Below, piece by piece: positions 1 through 5,098 of a stretch of DNA of 24,208 nt. The stretch covers positions 1-24,208 of the IMG/VR virus record IMGVR_UViG_3300032242_000215. One strand, written 5' to 3'. Position 1 is the first letter of the stretch. Every line of letters starts with the position of its first letter. A program made the position numbers and the translations under genes. The DNA is from a virus. The notes beneath the pieces are model-generated. The model did not search any database. It was not told the origin of the DNA and saw nothing but the letters and a program-made list of their open reading frames with translations.

Positions 1-87
1 AAAAGACTTTGGGAATCTAAAGGACTTGATGGCTTAGTGAAAAGAAGGGAAGCAGAGGCAGATTTGGTAAGGGAATCAATTTGTTAA
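1..87 (+). CDS. C-terminal end of an unidentified protein (5' truncated)
   Basis: Frame 1 is open from the first base and stops at TAA 85-87, giving the last 28 residues of a protein whose start lies outside the window. The tail is charged (it ends EAEADLVRESIC) and looks helical. There is too little to name a family. It is followed after about 37 nt by the HNH gene, whose promoter overlaps its last codons, so it is probably the end of an upstream early or replication operon. Confidence 0.55.
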   Translation, partial: KRLWESKGLDGLVKRREAEADLVRESIC

Positions 88-109
88 TCAAATAAGTTTA
101 GTATCTTTG
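80..109 (+). promoter_or_regulatory. Bacteroidota-type promoter before the HNH gene
   Basis: TTTG at 80-83 and TATCTTTG at 102-109 match the Bacteroidota -33 (TTTG) and -7 (TAnnTTTG) elements with an 18-nt spacer, close to the usual 19-21. A TTG inside the -7 box could extend the HNH reading frame by six codons, but ATG 125 is the better start. Transcription would begin about 5 nt downstream of the box. Confidence 0.5.
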
Positions 110-124
110 GTAAAATCAAAGAAA

Positions 125-625
125 ATGATAAAGAAATTTGAATTACCAAAGTATTATGAAATTAGTATTAATGATGAAACAGGACAAGTAAATGTGCATT
201 CTAATTCTAAACACGCAAAAGGTAGAGAATTATCACAAAATAAAAGTCCTGAAGGTTATTTAAGAGTAAAATTAAATAATAAAAATGTTTCAATTCATTC
301 ATTAGTAGCTATGTTTATTTTAGGAGAAAGACCAAAAGATTATGTAATTAACCATAAAGATGGTAACAAGTTAAATAATAAAGCATCTAACTTGGAATAT
401 GTTACAATAGCAGAAAATATTAAACACTCAGTTAATACTGGATTGCATATTTGTAATAGACCTGAACAAATGGGAAGATATATAGATGGTAGATGCAAAA
501 ACCAAGTGGAATATAAACGCAATTGGTATCTTGAAAATAAACAACGTCTTTTAACTAAGGCAAAAAACCGCTACAATGACAACAAAAAACAATCTGCAAA
601 CCAAACGCAGAAGGCTTTACTTTGA
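125..625 (+). CDS. HNH homing-type endonuclease (NUMOD4 + HNH_3 like)
   Basis: The 166-residue protein begins with a NUMOD4-like segment (YYEISINDETGQV, residues 10-22) and continues into an HNH_3 core: SIHSLVAMF with His58, then VINHKDGNKLNN with the likely catalytic His77 and Asn84/85, then NLEYVTIAENIKHS. This is the pattern of free-standing phage HNH endonucleases, which nick or cut DNA and spread by homing. The C-terminal 60 residues are basic and probably bind DNA. The frame also opens at TTG 107, but that codon lies inside a promoter box, so ATG 125 is preferred. The last 50 nt overlap the next gene in another frame, which fits a late insertion next to the exonuclease gene. The family call is firm; mobility is inferred. 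Confidence 0.88.
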   Translation: MIKKFELPKYYEISINDETGQVNVHSNSKHAKGRELSQNKSPEGYLRVKLNNKNVSIHSLVAMFILGERPKDYVINHKDGNKLNNKASNLEYVTIAENIKHSVNTGLHICNRPEQMGRYIDGRCKNQVEYKRNWYLENKQRLLTKAKNRYNDNKKQSANQTQKALL

Positions 626-1325
626 TTTGGAATGCAGTCCCAATATTGGCTTTTTTTGGACGGCAGGTTATAAACTTAACATTAGCACAGAAAGTATTAT
701 AAAAGAAAGAGCAATCATTTGTATTTGCTACAAATGGGAAGACGAAGAAGAAACTCACGCAGTTTATTGGGATTCAAAACAAAACGATAAAAAATTACTT
801 CAAGAGTTTATTAAAGTTGCAAATGAAGCAAATGAATTAGTAGGTCATAATGGAGATAAATTTGACCTTGCTTGGATTCGTACAAGATGTTTATTCCACA
901 GGATTGAAATGTTCCCTAATTATGTAACGATAGACACCTTAAAGGTTGCTCGTTCTAAATTCAAGTTTAATTCTAATAAACTTAATTACATTGCACAATA
1001 TTTAGGTATTGGCGAAAAAATCCATACTGAATATAATTTGTGGAAAGATATTATATTGAATAAATGCAAGGAATCAATGGACAAAATGATAAAATATTGC
1101 AAACAAGATGTAATTTTATTGGAGAAAGTTCACAAAGAGTTAAATCATCATATCCCTGCTAAAACGCATTACGGAGTTGTTTTTGGCGAAGATAGAGGTA
1201 CTTGCCCTGAATGTGGAAGTGATGATTTAATAAAGAATAACAAAGTAGTTACTGCCACAGGATTGGTTAGGATACAATACAAGTGTAAAACTTGTCATAA
1301 ATATCATAGTAGAACAGATAAATAA
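576..1325 (+). CDS. DEDD-family 3'-5' exonuclease with C-terminal zinc ribbon
   Basis: The protein has 249 residues and an RNase H-like exonuclease fold. ExoI is YFDLECSP (Asp17, Glu19), ExoII is GHNGDKFDLAW (Asn92, Asp97) and ExoIII is YCKQDVILLEKV (Tyr174, Asp178). A Tyr four residues before the last Asp indicates the DEDDy subtype, as in the RNase_H_2 (PF13482) family. Residues 210-240 add a zinc ribbon, CPEC and CKTC, likely for DNA contact. It probably trims or proofreads DNA during phage replication or recombination. The start at ATG 576 lies 50 nt inside the HNH frame; since the catalytic motif comes only 16 residues later, a much later start is impossible. Confidence 0.87.
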   Translation: MTTKNNLQTKRRRLYFDLECSPNIGFFWTAGYKLNISTESIIKERAIICICYKWEDEEETHAVYWDSKQNDKKLLQEFIKVANEANELVGHNGDKFDLAWIRTRCLFHRIEMFPNYVTIDTLKVARSKFKFNSNKLNYIAQYLGIGEKIHTEYNLWKDIILNKCKESMDKMIKYCKQDVILLEKVHKELNHHIPAKTHYGVVFGEDRGTCPECGSDDLIKNNKVVTATGLVRIQYKCKTCHKYHSRTDK

Positions 1326-1332
1326 CAACAAT

Positions 1333-1518
1333 ATGCGTATGCCTAAAAACTGGAATAAACTTAATATAGCCGAGCAAGAAAGTTGGTTGGTTAAAAAGTA
1401 TCAAGAAATGATTAGCGAAGTTGAATCAGTTTCTAAAATGTTAGCTAAATTAAGAGGCGGACAAAGAATTGTGGTAAAGGAAATTGAAAGACCAGACGAA
1501 GCCTTACTTAAATCGTGA
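1333..1518 (+). CDS. Small coiled-coil protein, function unknown
   Basis: This 61-residue reading frame starts 7 nt after the exonuclease stop at ATG 1333; a second ATG at 1339 is equally possible. It is mostly helical and charged, with a heptad-like stretch (YQEMISEVESVSKMLAKLRG) and no cysteine pairs or membrane segment. Its stop overlaps the GTG start of the next gene as GTGA, so the two are probably translationally coupled. I do not recognise a family. The position suggests an accessory factor of the exonuclease operon. Confidence 0.6.
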   Translation: MRMPKNWNKLNIAEQESWLVKKYQEMISEVESVSKMLAKLRGGQRIVVKEIERPDEALLKS

Positions 1519-1784
1519 GAATTAAAATTATATACAAGAAACTAGGAAAAGAAAAAGTGCACGGCATTGCGTGGAGTGATGGTAATATTGAAATAGACCC
1601 ACGATTAAAAGGCAAGAAGCACCTAGAAATATTGATACACGAAATAATGCACTTATTGAACCCAAAGGATAGCGAAGAAGCTATTATACGGAAATCAATA
1701 ACTTTGACTAAGATTCTGTGGGCTGAGAATTATCGTAGAATGGATAATACAAACGATGAGCCTTTACAGGATGGGTCAATTTAG
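1515..1784 (+). CDS. Small HExxH zinc-metallopeptidase-like protein
   Basis: The 89-residue protein starts at GTG 1515, overlapping the previous stop. Its centre reads LEILIHEIMHLLNP (residues 37-50), containing HEIMH, the HExxH zinc-binding and catalytic motif of zincins. Glu54 or Glu55 just downstream could be a third ligand. Before it comes a beta-hairpin-like segment (VHGIAWSDGNIEIDPRLKG) that resembles the strand preceding the active helix in small phage metallopeptidases. Its substrate is unknown. It is the last gene before a strong terminator. The motif is clear; whether the protein is an active protease is inference. Confidence 0.7.
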   Translation: MRIKIIYKKLGKEKVHGIAWSDGNIEIDPRLKGKKHLEILIHEIMHLLNPKDSEEAIIRKSITLTKILWAENYRRMDNTNDEPLQDGSI

Positions 1785-1812
1785 GTTGTTTTTTTCTTGG
1801 TTCATACAGGTT

Positions 1813-1842
1813 CTCCCTGCCGAAAGGTGGGGAGTTTTGTTT
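1813..1842 (+). terminator. Rho-independent terminator with GAAA tetraloop
   Basis: CTCCCTGCC (1813-1821) pairs along all nine positions with GGTGGGGAG (1826-1834), with two G-U wobbles. The loop is the stable GNRA tetraloop GAAA (1822-1825), and TTTTGTTT follows. It closes the operon that ends with the HExxH gene 29 nt upstream. Confidence 0.88.
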
Positions 1843-1849
1843 ATATTTG
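1842..1849 (+). promoter_or_regulatory. -7 promoter element TATATTTG
   Basis: TATATTTG matches TAnnTTTG exactly and lies immediately after the terminator T-tract. It sits in a 13-nt block, TTATATTTGCATT, that recurs exactly at 5761-5773 before the kissing-loop RNA. No TTTG is found at the -33 spacing because the terminator stem occupies that place, so it may be weak. Confidence 0.42.
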
Positions 1850-1854
1850 CATTC

Positions 1855-1908
1855 ATAGATTATACTAATGGTTTCGGGGGTGCATTTTTATGCTGCCCCC
1901 CTTTTTTT
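1855..1908 (+). ncRNA. Predicted ~55-nt RNA between promoter and terminator
   Basis: If TATATTTG at 1842-1849 fires, transcription starts near 1855 and meets a strong terminator at 1876-1908, leaving a short RNA of about 26 unstructured nt plus the terminator hairpin. No convincing coding frame lies in it. It could be a small regulatory RNA or only a second terminator that insulates the region. The prediction rests on the promoter-terminator pairing alone. Confidence 0.3.
1876..1908 (+). terminator. Rho-independent terminator, GC-rich
   Basis: GGGGG (1876-1880) pairs with CCCCC (1896-1900). An inner stem GCAT (1882-1885)/ATGC (1890-1893) with a TTTT loop extends it, and seven T follow at 1902-1908. 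It is a second terminator about 60 nt after the first, on the same strand. Confidence 0.82.
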
Positions 1909-1948
1909 GCCTTTTAGTCAAGTTATAGCTTTACTTTATTTCCCCTTA

Positions 1949-1980
1949 AAAGTAACATAACAATATCTATATGTTACTTT
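1949..1980. repeat. 11-bp perfect inverted repeat (operator-like, copy A)
   Basis: AAAGTAACATA (1949-1959) and TATGTTACTTT (1970-1980) are exact reverse complements separated by 10 nt. The core GTAACATA/TATGTTAC recurs with an 11-nt spacer at 2117-2143. Arms about two helical turns apart centre to centre suit a dimeric DNA-binding protein. It is not followed by a T-tract, so it is not a terminator. Confidence 0.7.
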
Positions 1981-2024
1981 AATGACACATTATTATAATT
2001 TAGGTACAACAACTTTTTATAATG

Positions 2025-2077
2025 TTCACGTTTCCGTGAAAGGTTTAAAAATGTGAACACTTGCGTAGTATGACTAC
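2025..2077. repeat. Hairpin cluster with TTCACG half-sites
   Basis: TTCACG (2025-2030) and CGTGAA (2035-2040) form a perfect 6-bp hairpin with a TTTC loop. TGTTCAC (2023-2029) can instead pair with GTGAACA (2053-2059), so the same half-site occurs three times. GTAGT-ATG-ACTAC (2065-2077) follows. These may be protein-binding sites or single-strand structures of an origin. Confidence 0.5.
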
Positions 2078-2116
2078 TAACAATTAACAAATTATGTCAC
2101 AATTATTTGAAAATCA

Positions 2117-2143
2117 GTAACATATCTACCCTAATTATGTTAC
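2117..2143. repeat. 8-bp perfect inverted repeat (operator-like, copy B)
   Basis: GTAACATA (2117-2124) and TATGTTAC (2136-2143) are exact reverse complements separated by 11 nt. The arms match the inner eight bases of the repeat at 1949-1980, about 166 bp away centre to centre. Two copies with near-identical geometry suggest the same regulator binds both. Confidence 0.65.
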
Positions 2144-2167
2144 AACATTTTACATATTGTACCCTAA

Positions 2168-2183
2168 AACATTGTACAATGTT
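2168..2183. repeat. 16-bp perfect palindrome
   Basis: AACATTGTACAATGTT is its own reverse complement with no spacer. A related half-site, ATTGTACC, lies just upstream. It resembles a dimer-binding operator, and lies about 210 bp before the promoter of the early operon. Confidence 0.65.
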
Positions 2184-2267
2184 CCCAAATTGGTTACAAA
2201 AGTTTGCTAATAGAAAACTTTATCAATCACAAAAGTTACCTAATAAGGCAACTTTGAGCCGTAAATA

Positions 2268-2348
2268 ACCGATAATAGCCTCATTTATGACCGATAAATA
2301 CATAACTTATTGATTTTCAATGGTATATCATTTTAACACTATTTTAAC
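2268..2348. repeat. Short direct repeats (iteron-like)
   Basis: ACCGATAA occurs at 2268-2275 and 2290-2297, 22 bp apart, so both copies face the same side of the helix. ATTTTAAC occurs at 2330-2337 and 2341-2348, an 11-bp period. The AT-rich DNA after them could be an unwinding element. The repeats are short and could arise by chance in AT-rich sequence. Confidence 0.35.
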
Positions 2349-2369
2349 TAAAATAATTTAAATAATTTA

Positions 2370-2399
2370 TTGTTGCTATTGTAATTGTTTATATATTTG
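2370..2399 (+). promoter_or_regulatory. Promoter of the early small-gene operon
   Basis: TATATTTG (2392-2399) matches TAnnTTTG, and TTG (2370-2372) lies 19 nt upstream, the usual Bacteroidota spacing. The leader to ATG 2421 would be about 16 nt. An ATG at 2385 that would lengthen the next gene is upstream of or inside this box and is therefore unlikely to be used. Confidence 0.6.
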
Positions 2400-2420
2400 T
2401 TGAAACAAAACCAAATTAGT

Positions 2421-2894
2421 ATGAAACAGTCAATTTTAGATTTAGTATTACAATCAGACAAAGTTCAAAATACCATTGAACAATATAAGCAATGGGGTTT
2501 TACTTTAGATTTAGGAAACATTACCGATGTATGCGTTTTTGGGCTTTCTAAAGAATCATTTAAAAATGCTCGTGGTGCTGAATTAACATTTTATTTTGAT
2601 AATTGCAAATCCATTGATGCTAATGGTTCTTATTCTGAACCTAAGGAATTCTCTTTATCTATTGGGTATAAAACACCTAAAGGATATTTTTCAACTAAAA
2701 TGATTTCTGTAGAAGTTGCAGATACACAAAATGTAACTGAATCAGAAGTTGAGCAATTGCTTGAATTTTATACTGATGCTAAAGTAAATAGCTTTGACCC
2801 ATTTTGGCACGAGAATCAAGCTAAAACTAAAAATGCAGCAGCTTGGAACTACATAGCAGCAAACTTTATTACTGACCCTTATTGCACAAGATAA
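2421..2894 (+). CDS. Protein of unknown function, first gene of the early operon
   Basis: The 157-residue protein starts at ATG 2421, preceded by the A-rich context CCAAATTAGT that recurs before other genes here. It is acidic and soluble with mixed strand/helix composition (ELTFYFDNCKSIDANG, EFSLSIGYKTPKGYF) and a Trp- and Asn-containing C-terminus (FWHENQAKTKNAAAW). It has no signal peptide, membrane segment or metal motif. I do not recognise a family. As the first gene behind the promoter at 2370-2399 it is probably expressed early and could act on the host. Confidence 0.68.
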   Translation: MKQSILDLVLQSDKVQNTIEQYKQWGFTLDLGNITDVCVFGLSKESFKNARGAELTFYFDNCKSIDANGSYSEPKEFSLSIGYKTPKGYFSTKMISVEVADTQNVTESEVEQLLEFYTDAKVNSFDPFWHENQAKTKNAAAWNYIAANFITDPYCTR

Positions 2895-2915
2895 TTAACC
2901 ATAAAAACCAAAAGT

Positions 2916-3095
2916 ATGAAAACAGTAATTAGTTACAACAACAATTTCTATCCCTACAATTTCCAATTTATTCCATTAGGAGGCGACAACATTTTTCTTG
3001 ACTACGAAATAGAAGAAACAAGATTTTTTCTAGTAAAGTTTAGAACTATTGATATAGCCAACAATCAAATCATTATTTCAATAGTAAAAATTTAA
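2916..3095 (+). CDS. Small protein of unknown function (59 aa)
   Basis: ATG 2916 is preceded by ACCAAAAGT, almost the same start context as its neighbours. The 59 residues are rich in aromatic residues and asparagine near the start (YNNNFYPYNFQF), then predicted beta strand (NIFLDYEIEETRFFLVKFR, NQIIISIVKI), suggesting a small beta-sandwich or barrel. It is followed after 2 nt by the next start. No family is recognised. Support is the start context, tight spacing and coding-like composition. Confidence 0.55.
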   Translation: MKTVISYNNNFYPYNFQFIPLGGDNIFLDYEIEETRFFLVKFRTIDIANNQIIISIVKI

Positions 3096-3097
3096 TT

Positions 3098-3190
3098 ATG
3101 AACCCAAATAGTTTTGAAATCAAAGGAATTAAAGCAGTAATAGTAATAGTATTATGCTTAGTAATAGCAATGTTAGCTGATAACCTATAA
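3098..3190 (+). CDS. 30-aa single-pass membrane peptide
   Basis: ATG 3098 lies 2 nt after the previous stop and 8 nt before the next start, so it fills the gap between two genes in the operon. The peptide has a short polar N-terminus and one hydrophobic segment (AVIVIVLCLVIAMLA, residues 13-27). That is long enough to sit in the inner membrane. Similar tiny membrane peptides recur at 7302-7559. Function unknown; expression is inferred from packing. Confidence 0.45.
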   Translation: MNPNSFEIKGIKAVIVIVLCLVIAMLADNL

Positions 3191-3198
3191 ACCCAAAT

Positions 3199-3348
3199 AT
3201 GAAAACAGAAAAAAAAGAAGTAGTCTGCATCCGACTCCCTGAATCCATTAAAAAGAAAGTAGATGCCGAAGCTAAAAAGATGTATTTAGCACCAAGTAAA
3301 TTAGTGTCCATAATTGTCCAAAAATATTACGAACCTAAAAACCAATAG
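3199..3348 (+). CDS. Ribbon-helix-helix (CopG/Arc-like) DNA-binding protein
   Basis: The 49-residue protein has the RHH layout: a short strand with alternating residues (EVVCIRLPE, residues 7-15), helix 1 (SIKKKVDAEAKKMYL), a turn (APSKL), and helix 2 (VSIIVQKYYE). RHH proteins dimerise, the two strands entering the major groove as a sheet. The length fits a minimal RHH repressor. It is 8 nt after the membrane peptide and its TAG stop is one base before the next ATG. It may autoregulate the early operon through the inverted repeats at 1949-2183; that link is inference. Confidence 0.7.
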   Translation: MKTEKKEVVCIRLPESIKKKVDAEAKKMYLAPSKLVSIIVQKYYEPKNQ

Positions 3349-3349
3349 T

Positions 3350-3646
3350 ATGAAACTAGACTATCAAGGGAAACAATTAAAGTTGCATAAAAGAGCAACT
3401 TGTTTGCTGGAACTTTTAAAGAAGGCACAAAGCGAACAATCAAGACAGGAAGGCTTATTAGCTGAATGGAGAGCAGCAGGGCATTTTGACAATGTTCGAT
3501 TATTTACTCACGAAAACAATTACCTTATTAGGATTGCTGAATTAAACGACATACAAAAAAGAATCCTTAAAAGTTATTATTGGCTAATTGTAGAATTATA
3601 TTCTATAAGTGAGAATTTTATGTTACCTGTAAATGTTATCCAATGA
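3350..3646 (+). CDS. Helical protein of unknown function (98 aa)
   Basis: ATG 3350 follows the previous stop by one base and has the recurrent start context ACCAATAGT. An earlier TTG at 3314 would overlap the RHH gene and is rejected. The protein is almost entirely helical: a basic N-terminus (KQLKLHKRA), a helix (LLELLKKAQSEQSRQEGLLAEW), and a second helical half (IAELNDIQKRILKSYYWLIVELYSI). No motif is recognised. Its stop overlaps the next start (ATGA), indicating coupling. Confidence 0.6.
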   Translation: MKLDYQGKQLKLHKRATCLLELLKKAQSEQSRQEGLLAEWRAAGHFDNVRLFTHENNYLIRIAELNDIQKRILKSYYWLIVELYSISENFMLPVNVIQ

Positions 3647-3801
3647 GTTATGTAGATAACAGTAAAGCAGAATTGCATAGGCTGATTTACATCCTAGAAA
3701 TGGAGAACGAGATGCTAAGAAATCAAATTATTAAACTTAAAATTGAAAAAAATGAACTACTGGACAATGCCCTCATTAAAGGAAAGGGAAAAAGCAATTA
3801 G
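3643..3801 (+). CDS. Small coiled-coil protein (52 aa)
   Basis: ATG 3643 overlaps the previous TGA. Residues 8-42 form a leucine/isoleucine heptad pattern (LHRLIYILEMENEMLRNQII onwards), a probable dimeric coiled coil, followed by a basic tail (KGKGKSN). It overlaps the DnaA-domain gene by 50 nt in another frame, which is long but compatible with this compact genome. Function unknown. Support is the coupling signal and heptads. Confidence 0.48.
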   Translation: MSYVDNSKAELHRLIYILEMENEMLRNQIIKLKIEKNELLDNALIKGKGKSN

Positions 3802-4099
3802 AAAGAGGCTTGATTATGCTGATACAATAATAAAGCAGGTATGCGAGTATTATAAGATAACAAATAAGGACATTAGAGGCAAAAGCAGGAGGTTTATTCA
3901 CACCAAGCCTAGATTTGTAGCCATTTGGCTAATTAAGGATGAATTAGGGCTTAAATTGACCGCTATTTCAGATATGTTTGGGCGAAATCATACAACCATT
4001 ATCCATTCGCTAAGAACGATACAAGATAGCCTTTCGCAGAAGTATGATACCGATATATCGGATGACATAAAAGAAATAAAAAAGATTTTGAGTTATTAA
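3752..4099 (+). CDS. Stand-alone DnaA domain IV-like DNA-binding protein
   Basis: The 115-residue protein carries the DnaA C-terminal helix-turn-helix without the AAA+ ATPase. Residues 51-68 (TKPRFVAIWLIKDELGLK) match the basic helix region, and GRNHTTIIHSLRTI (77-90) matches the DnaA signature GRDHSTVIHA.. that reads DnaA boxes. The first 40 residues form an extra helix. It lacks Walker motifs, so it cannot initiate alone. It could recruit host replication proteins, compete with host DnaA or regulate transcription. ATG 3752 is preferred; a TTG at 3743 adds three residues. It is followed by about 40 nt without a terminator. Confidence 0.8.
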   Translation: MNYWTMPSLKEREKAIRKRLDYADTIIKQVCEYYKITNKDIRGKSRRFIHTKPRFVAIWLIKDELGLKLTAISDMFGRNHTTIIHSLRTIQDSLSQKYDTDISDDIKEIKKILSY

Positions 4100-4143
4100 C
4101 AAAAAAGTTTATTTTTAATTATTATTTACCTAAAAACCATAGT

Positions 4144-4698
4144 ATGATTACCTTACAAACAAATTCACTTATCAACATTTACAAGGCTTTAGCATCCTTT
4201 CAACAGGATTGCCCTGTAATTCACAAGGGAACAAATGGTCATAATTACACTTATGCCGACTTCCCTACAATTCTTGAAGTAATAAATCCGATACTCAAGA
4301 AACACAATTTAGGATTTACCCAGCTTCTTATTGAGGATGGGTTAAAGACAATTATCTTTCACACTATTAGTGGGGAGGCTATTGAATCCAATGCAACTAT
4401 TCCGCAGATTACTTTAAGAGGTATGAACGAGTATCAATCCTTTGGAAGTGGAATTACCTATTACAGAAGATATGCTTTAAGTGCTGCTTTAGGATTGGTA
4501 ACCGATAAAGATACAGATGCCTCTGGAGAGAAAGCTGCTTCAGTATTTATTAAGAAACACAAATCAGTATTGGATTTAACTCTTGCTATTGATATGTGCG
4601 AAAGTCTAAATGAATTGGCAAAACTACATTCTTTGAATAAGGATTTAATGAATGATGGTATTACCGCATTATTTACCGCTAAAAAATCAAGATTATGA
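4144..4698 (+). CDS. erf: ERF-family single-strand annealing recombinase
   Basis: The 184-residue protein matches the ERF superfamily (PF04404). An N-terminal helix (IYKALASFQQDCPVI) leads to the conserved YADFPTILEVINPILKKHNL (37-56), then TIIFHTISGEAIES, and the family signature YQSFGSGITYYRRYALSAAL with LGLVTDKDTDAS after it (97-127). ERF proteins anneal complementary single strands for phage recombination and circularisation. The C-terminal 55 residues are variable, as in relatives. It starts with the AACCATAGT context and overlaps the next gene by 4 nt (ATGA). It probably works with the SSB-tailed protein and exonuclease in this window. Confidence 0.92.
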   Translation: MITLQTNSLINIYKALASFQQDCPVIHKGTNGHNYTYADFPTILEVINPILKKHNLGFTQLLIEDGLKTIIFHTISGEAIESNATIPQITLRGMNEYQSFGSGITYYRRYALSAALGLVTDKDTDASGEKAASVFIKKHKSVLDLTLAIDMCESLNELAKLHSLNKDLMNDGITALFTAKKSRL

Positions 4699-4925
4699 TT
4701 GACTATAAACTACAAAAACTAAGAGAATTAGTTGAGTATTATAATTGGAAGTATGAATGTACTCGCCATATTGGTAAGCATTCATCTTGGGATGATATGA
4801 TACAAGCCAAGAAAAACTTAAAAGAATACAAAACTAAAACCTATCCAGCAACAAGATTATTAACCCCTGCTCAACCATTTTTACGAATGAATGATTGGAC
4901 AGAACAATACGAAAACTATGAATGA
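4695..4925 (+). CDS. Small protein of unknown function after ERF
   Basis: This 76-residue frame starts at ATG 4695, overlapping the ERF stop by 4 nt, so it is likely co-translated with it. It is rich in Tyr, Trp and Lys (YYNWKYECTRHIGKHSSWDD) with helices and no membrane segment. The composition suggests nucleic-acid or protein binding, but no family is recognised. It overlaps the next gene by 8 nt. Confidence 0.6.
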   Translation: MIDYKLQKLRELVEYYNWKYECTRHIGKHSSWDDMIQAKKNLKEYKTKTYPATRLLTPAQPFLRMNDWTEQYENYE

Positions 4926-5097
4926 ATTTCCTAGCATTGACTTAATGATTGGTCAATTACATAAATCAATAACAGAGATAGAATCTACAAGCCTTTCAAA
5001 AGAAAATTTTGTATTAAAAACATTGCAAACTGCTCTTAGATTAGCTTTAGATATTAAATCAGAAGAAATGAATTATTTTAAAACTAAAAACAATTAA
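4918..5097 (+). CDS. Small helical protein of unknown function (59 aa)
   Basis: ATG 4918 is chosen over ATG 4891 because it gives the short overlap typical of this operon and an A-rich context (GAAAACT). The protein is helical: FPSIDLMIGQLHKSITEIES then VLKTLQTALRLALDIKSEEM. There are no cysteines or recognisable motifs. It is followed after 1 nt by the zinc-knuckle gene. Function unknown. Confidence 0.55.
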   Translation: MNEFPSIDLMIGQLHKSITEIESTSLSKENFVLKTLQTALRLALDIKSEEMNYFKTKNN

Positions 5098-5098
5098 T

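Larger units (their letters stand above)
1913..2391. other. Repeat-rich AT-rich non-coding region, candidate origin or operator region
   Basis: About 480 nt with no convincing gene on either strand. It holds two related inverted repeats (1949-1980, 2117-2143), two hairpins (2025-2040, 2065-2077), a 16-bp perfect palindrome (2168-2183), an 8-bp direct repeat 22 bp apart (2268, 2290), an 11-bp tandem (2330, 2341) and a very AT-rich stretch from about 2330 to 2390 that could unwind easily. It lies between a terminated operon and the promoter of the early small-gene operon. This arrangement fits a replication origin, a regulatory switch region, or both; the sequence does not decide. Confidence 0.4.

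Noticed and set aside
1868-1960. 30-codon open frame starting at ATG 1868
   Set aside because: It runs through the terminator hairpin and T-tract and has no coding-like composition.
2385-2420. Upstream ATG extending the early-operon first gene
   Set aside because: It lies at or before the -7 box 2392-2399, so it would not be in the transcript; ATG 2421 has the operon's usual start context.
3229-3235. ATCCGAC in the RHH gene as a target of the hairpin 1 loop GTCGGAT
   Set aside because: A 7-base match is expected about once in the window by chance and the flanks do not extend the pairing.
3894-3902. DnaA box-like TTATTCACA inside the DnaA domain IV gene
   Set aside because: It fits TTWTNCACA, but one or two such matches are expected by chance in a window of this size and AT content, and no second box lies nearby.
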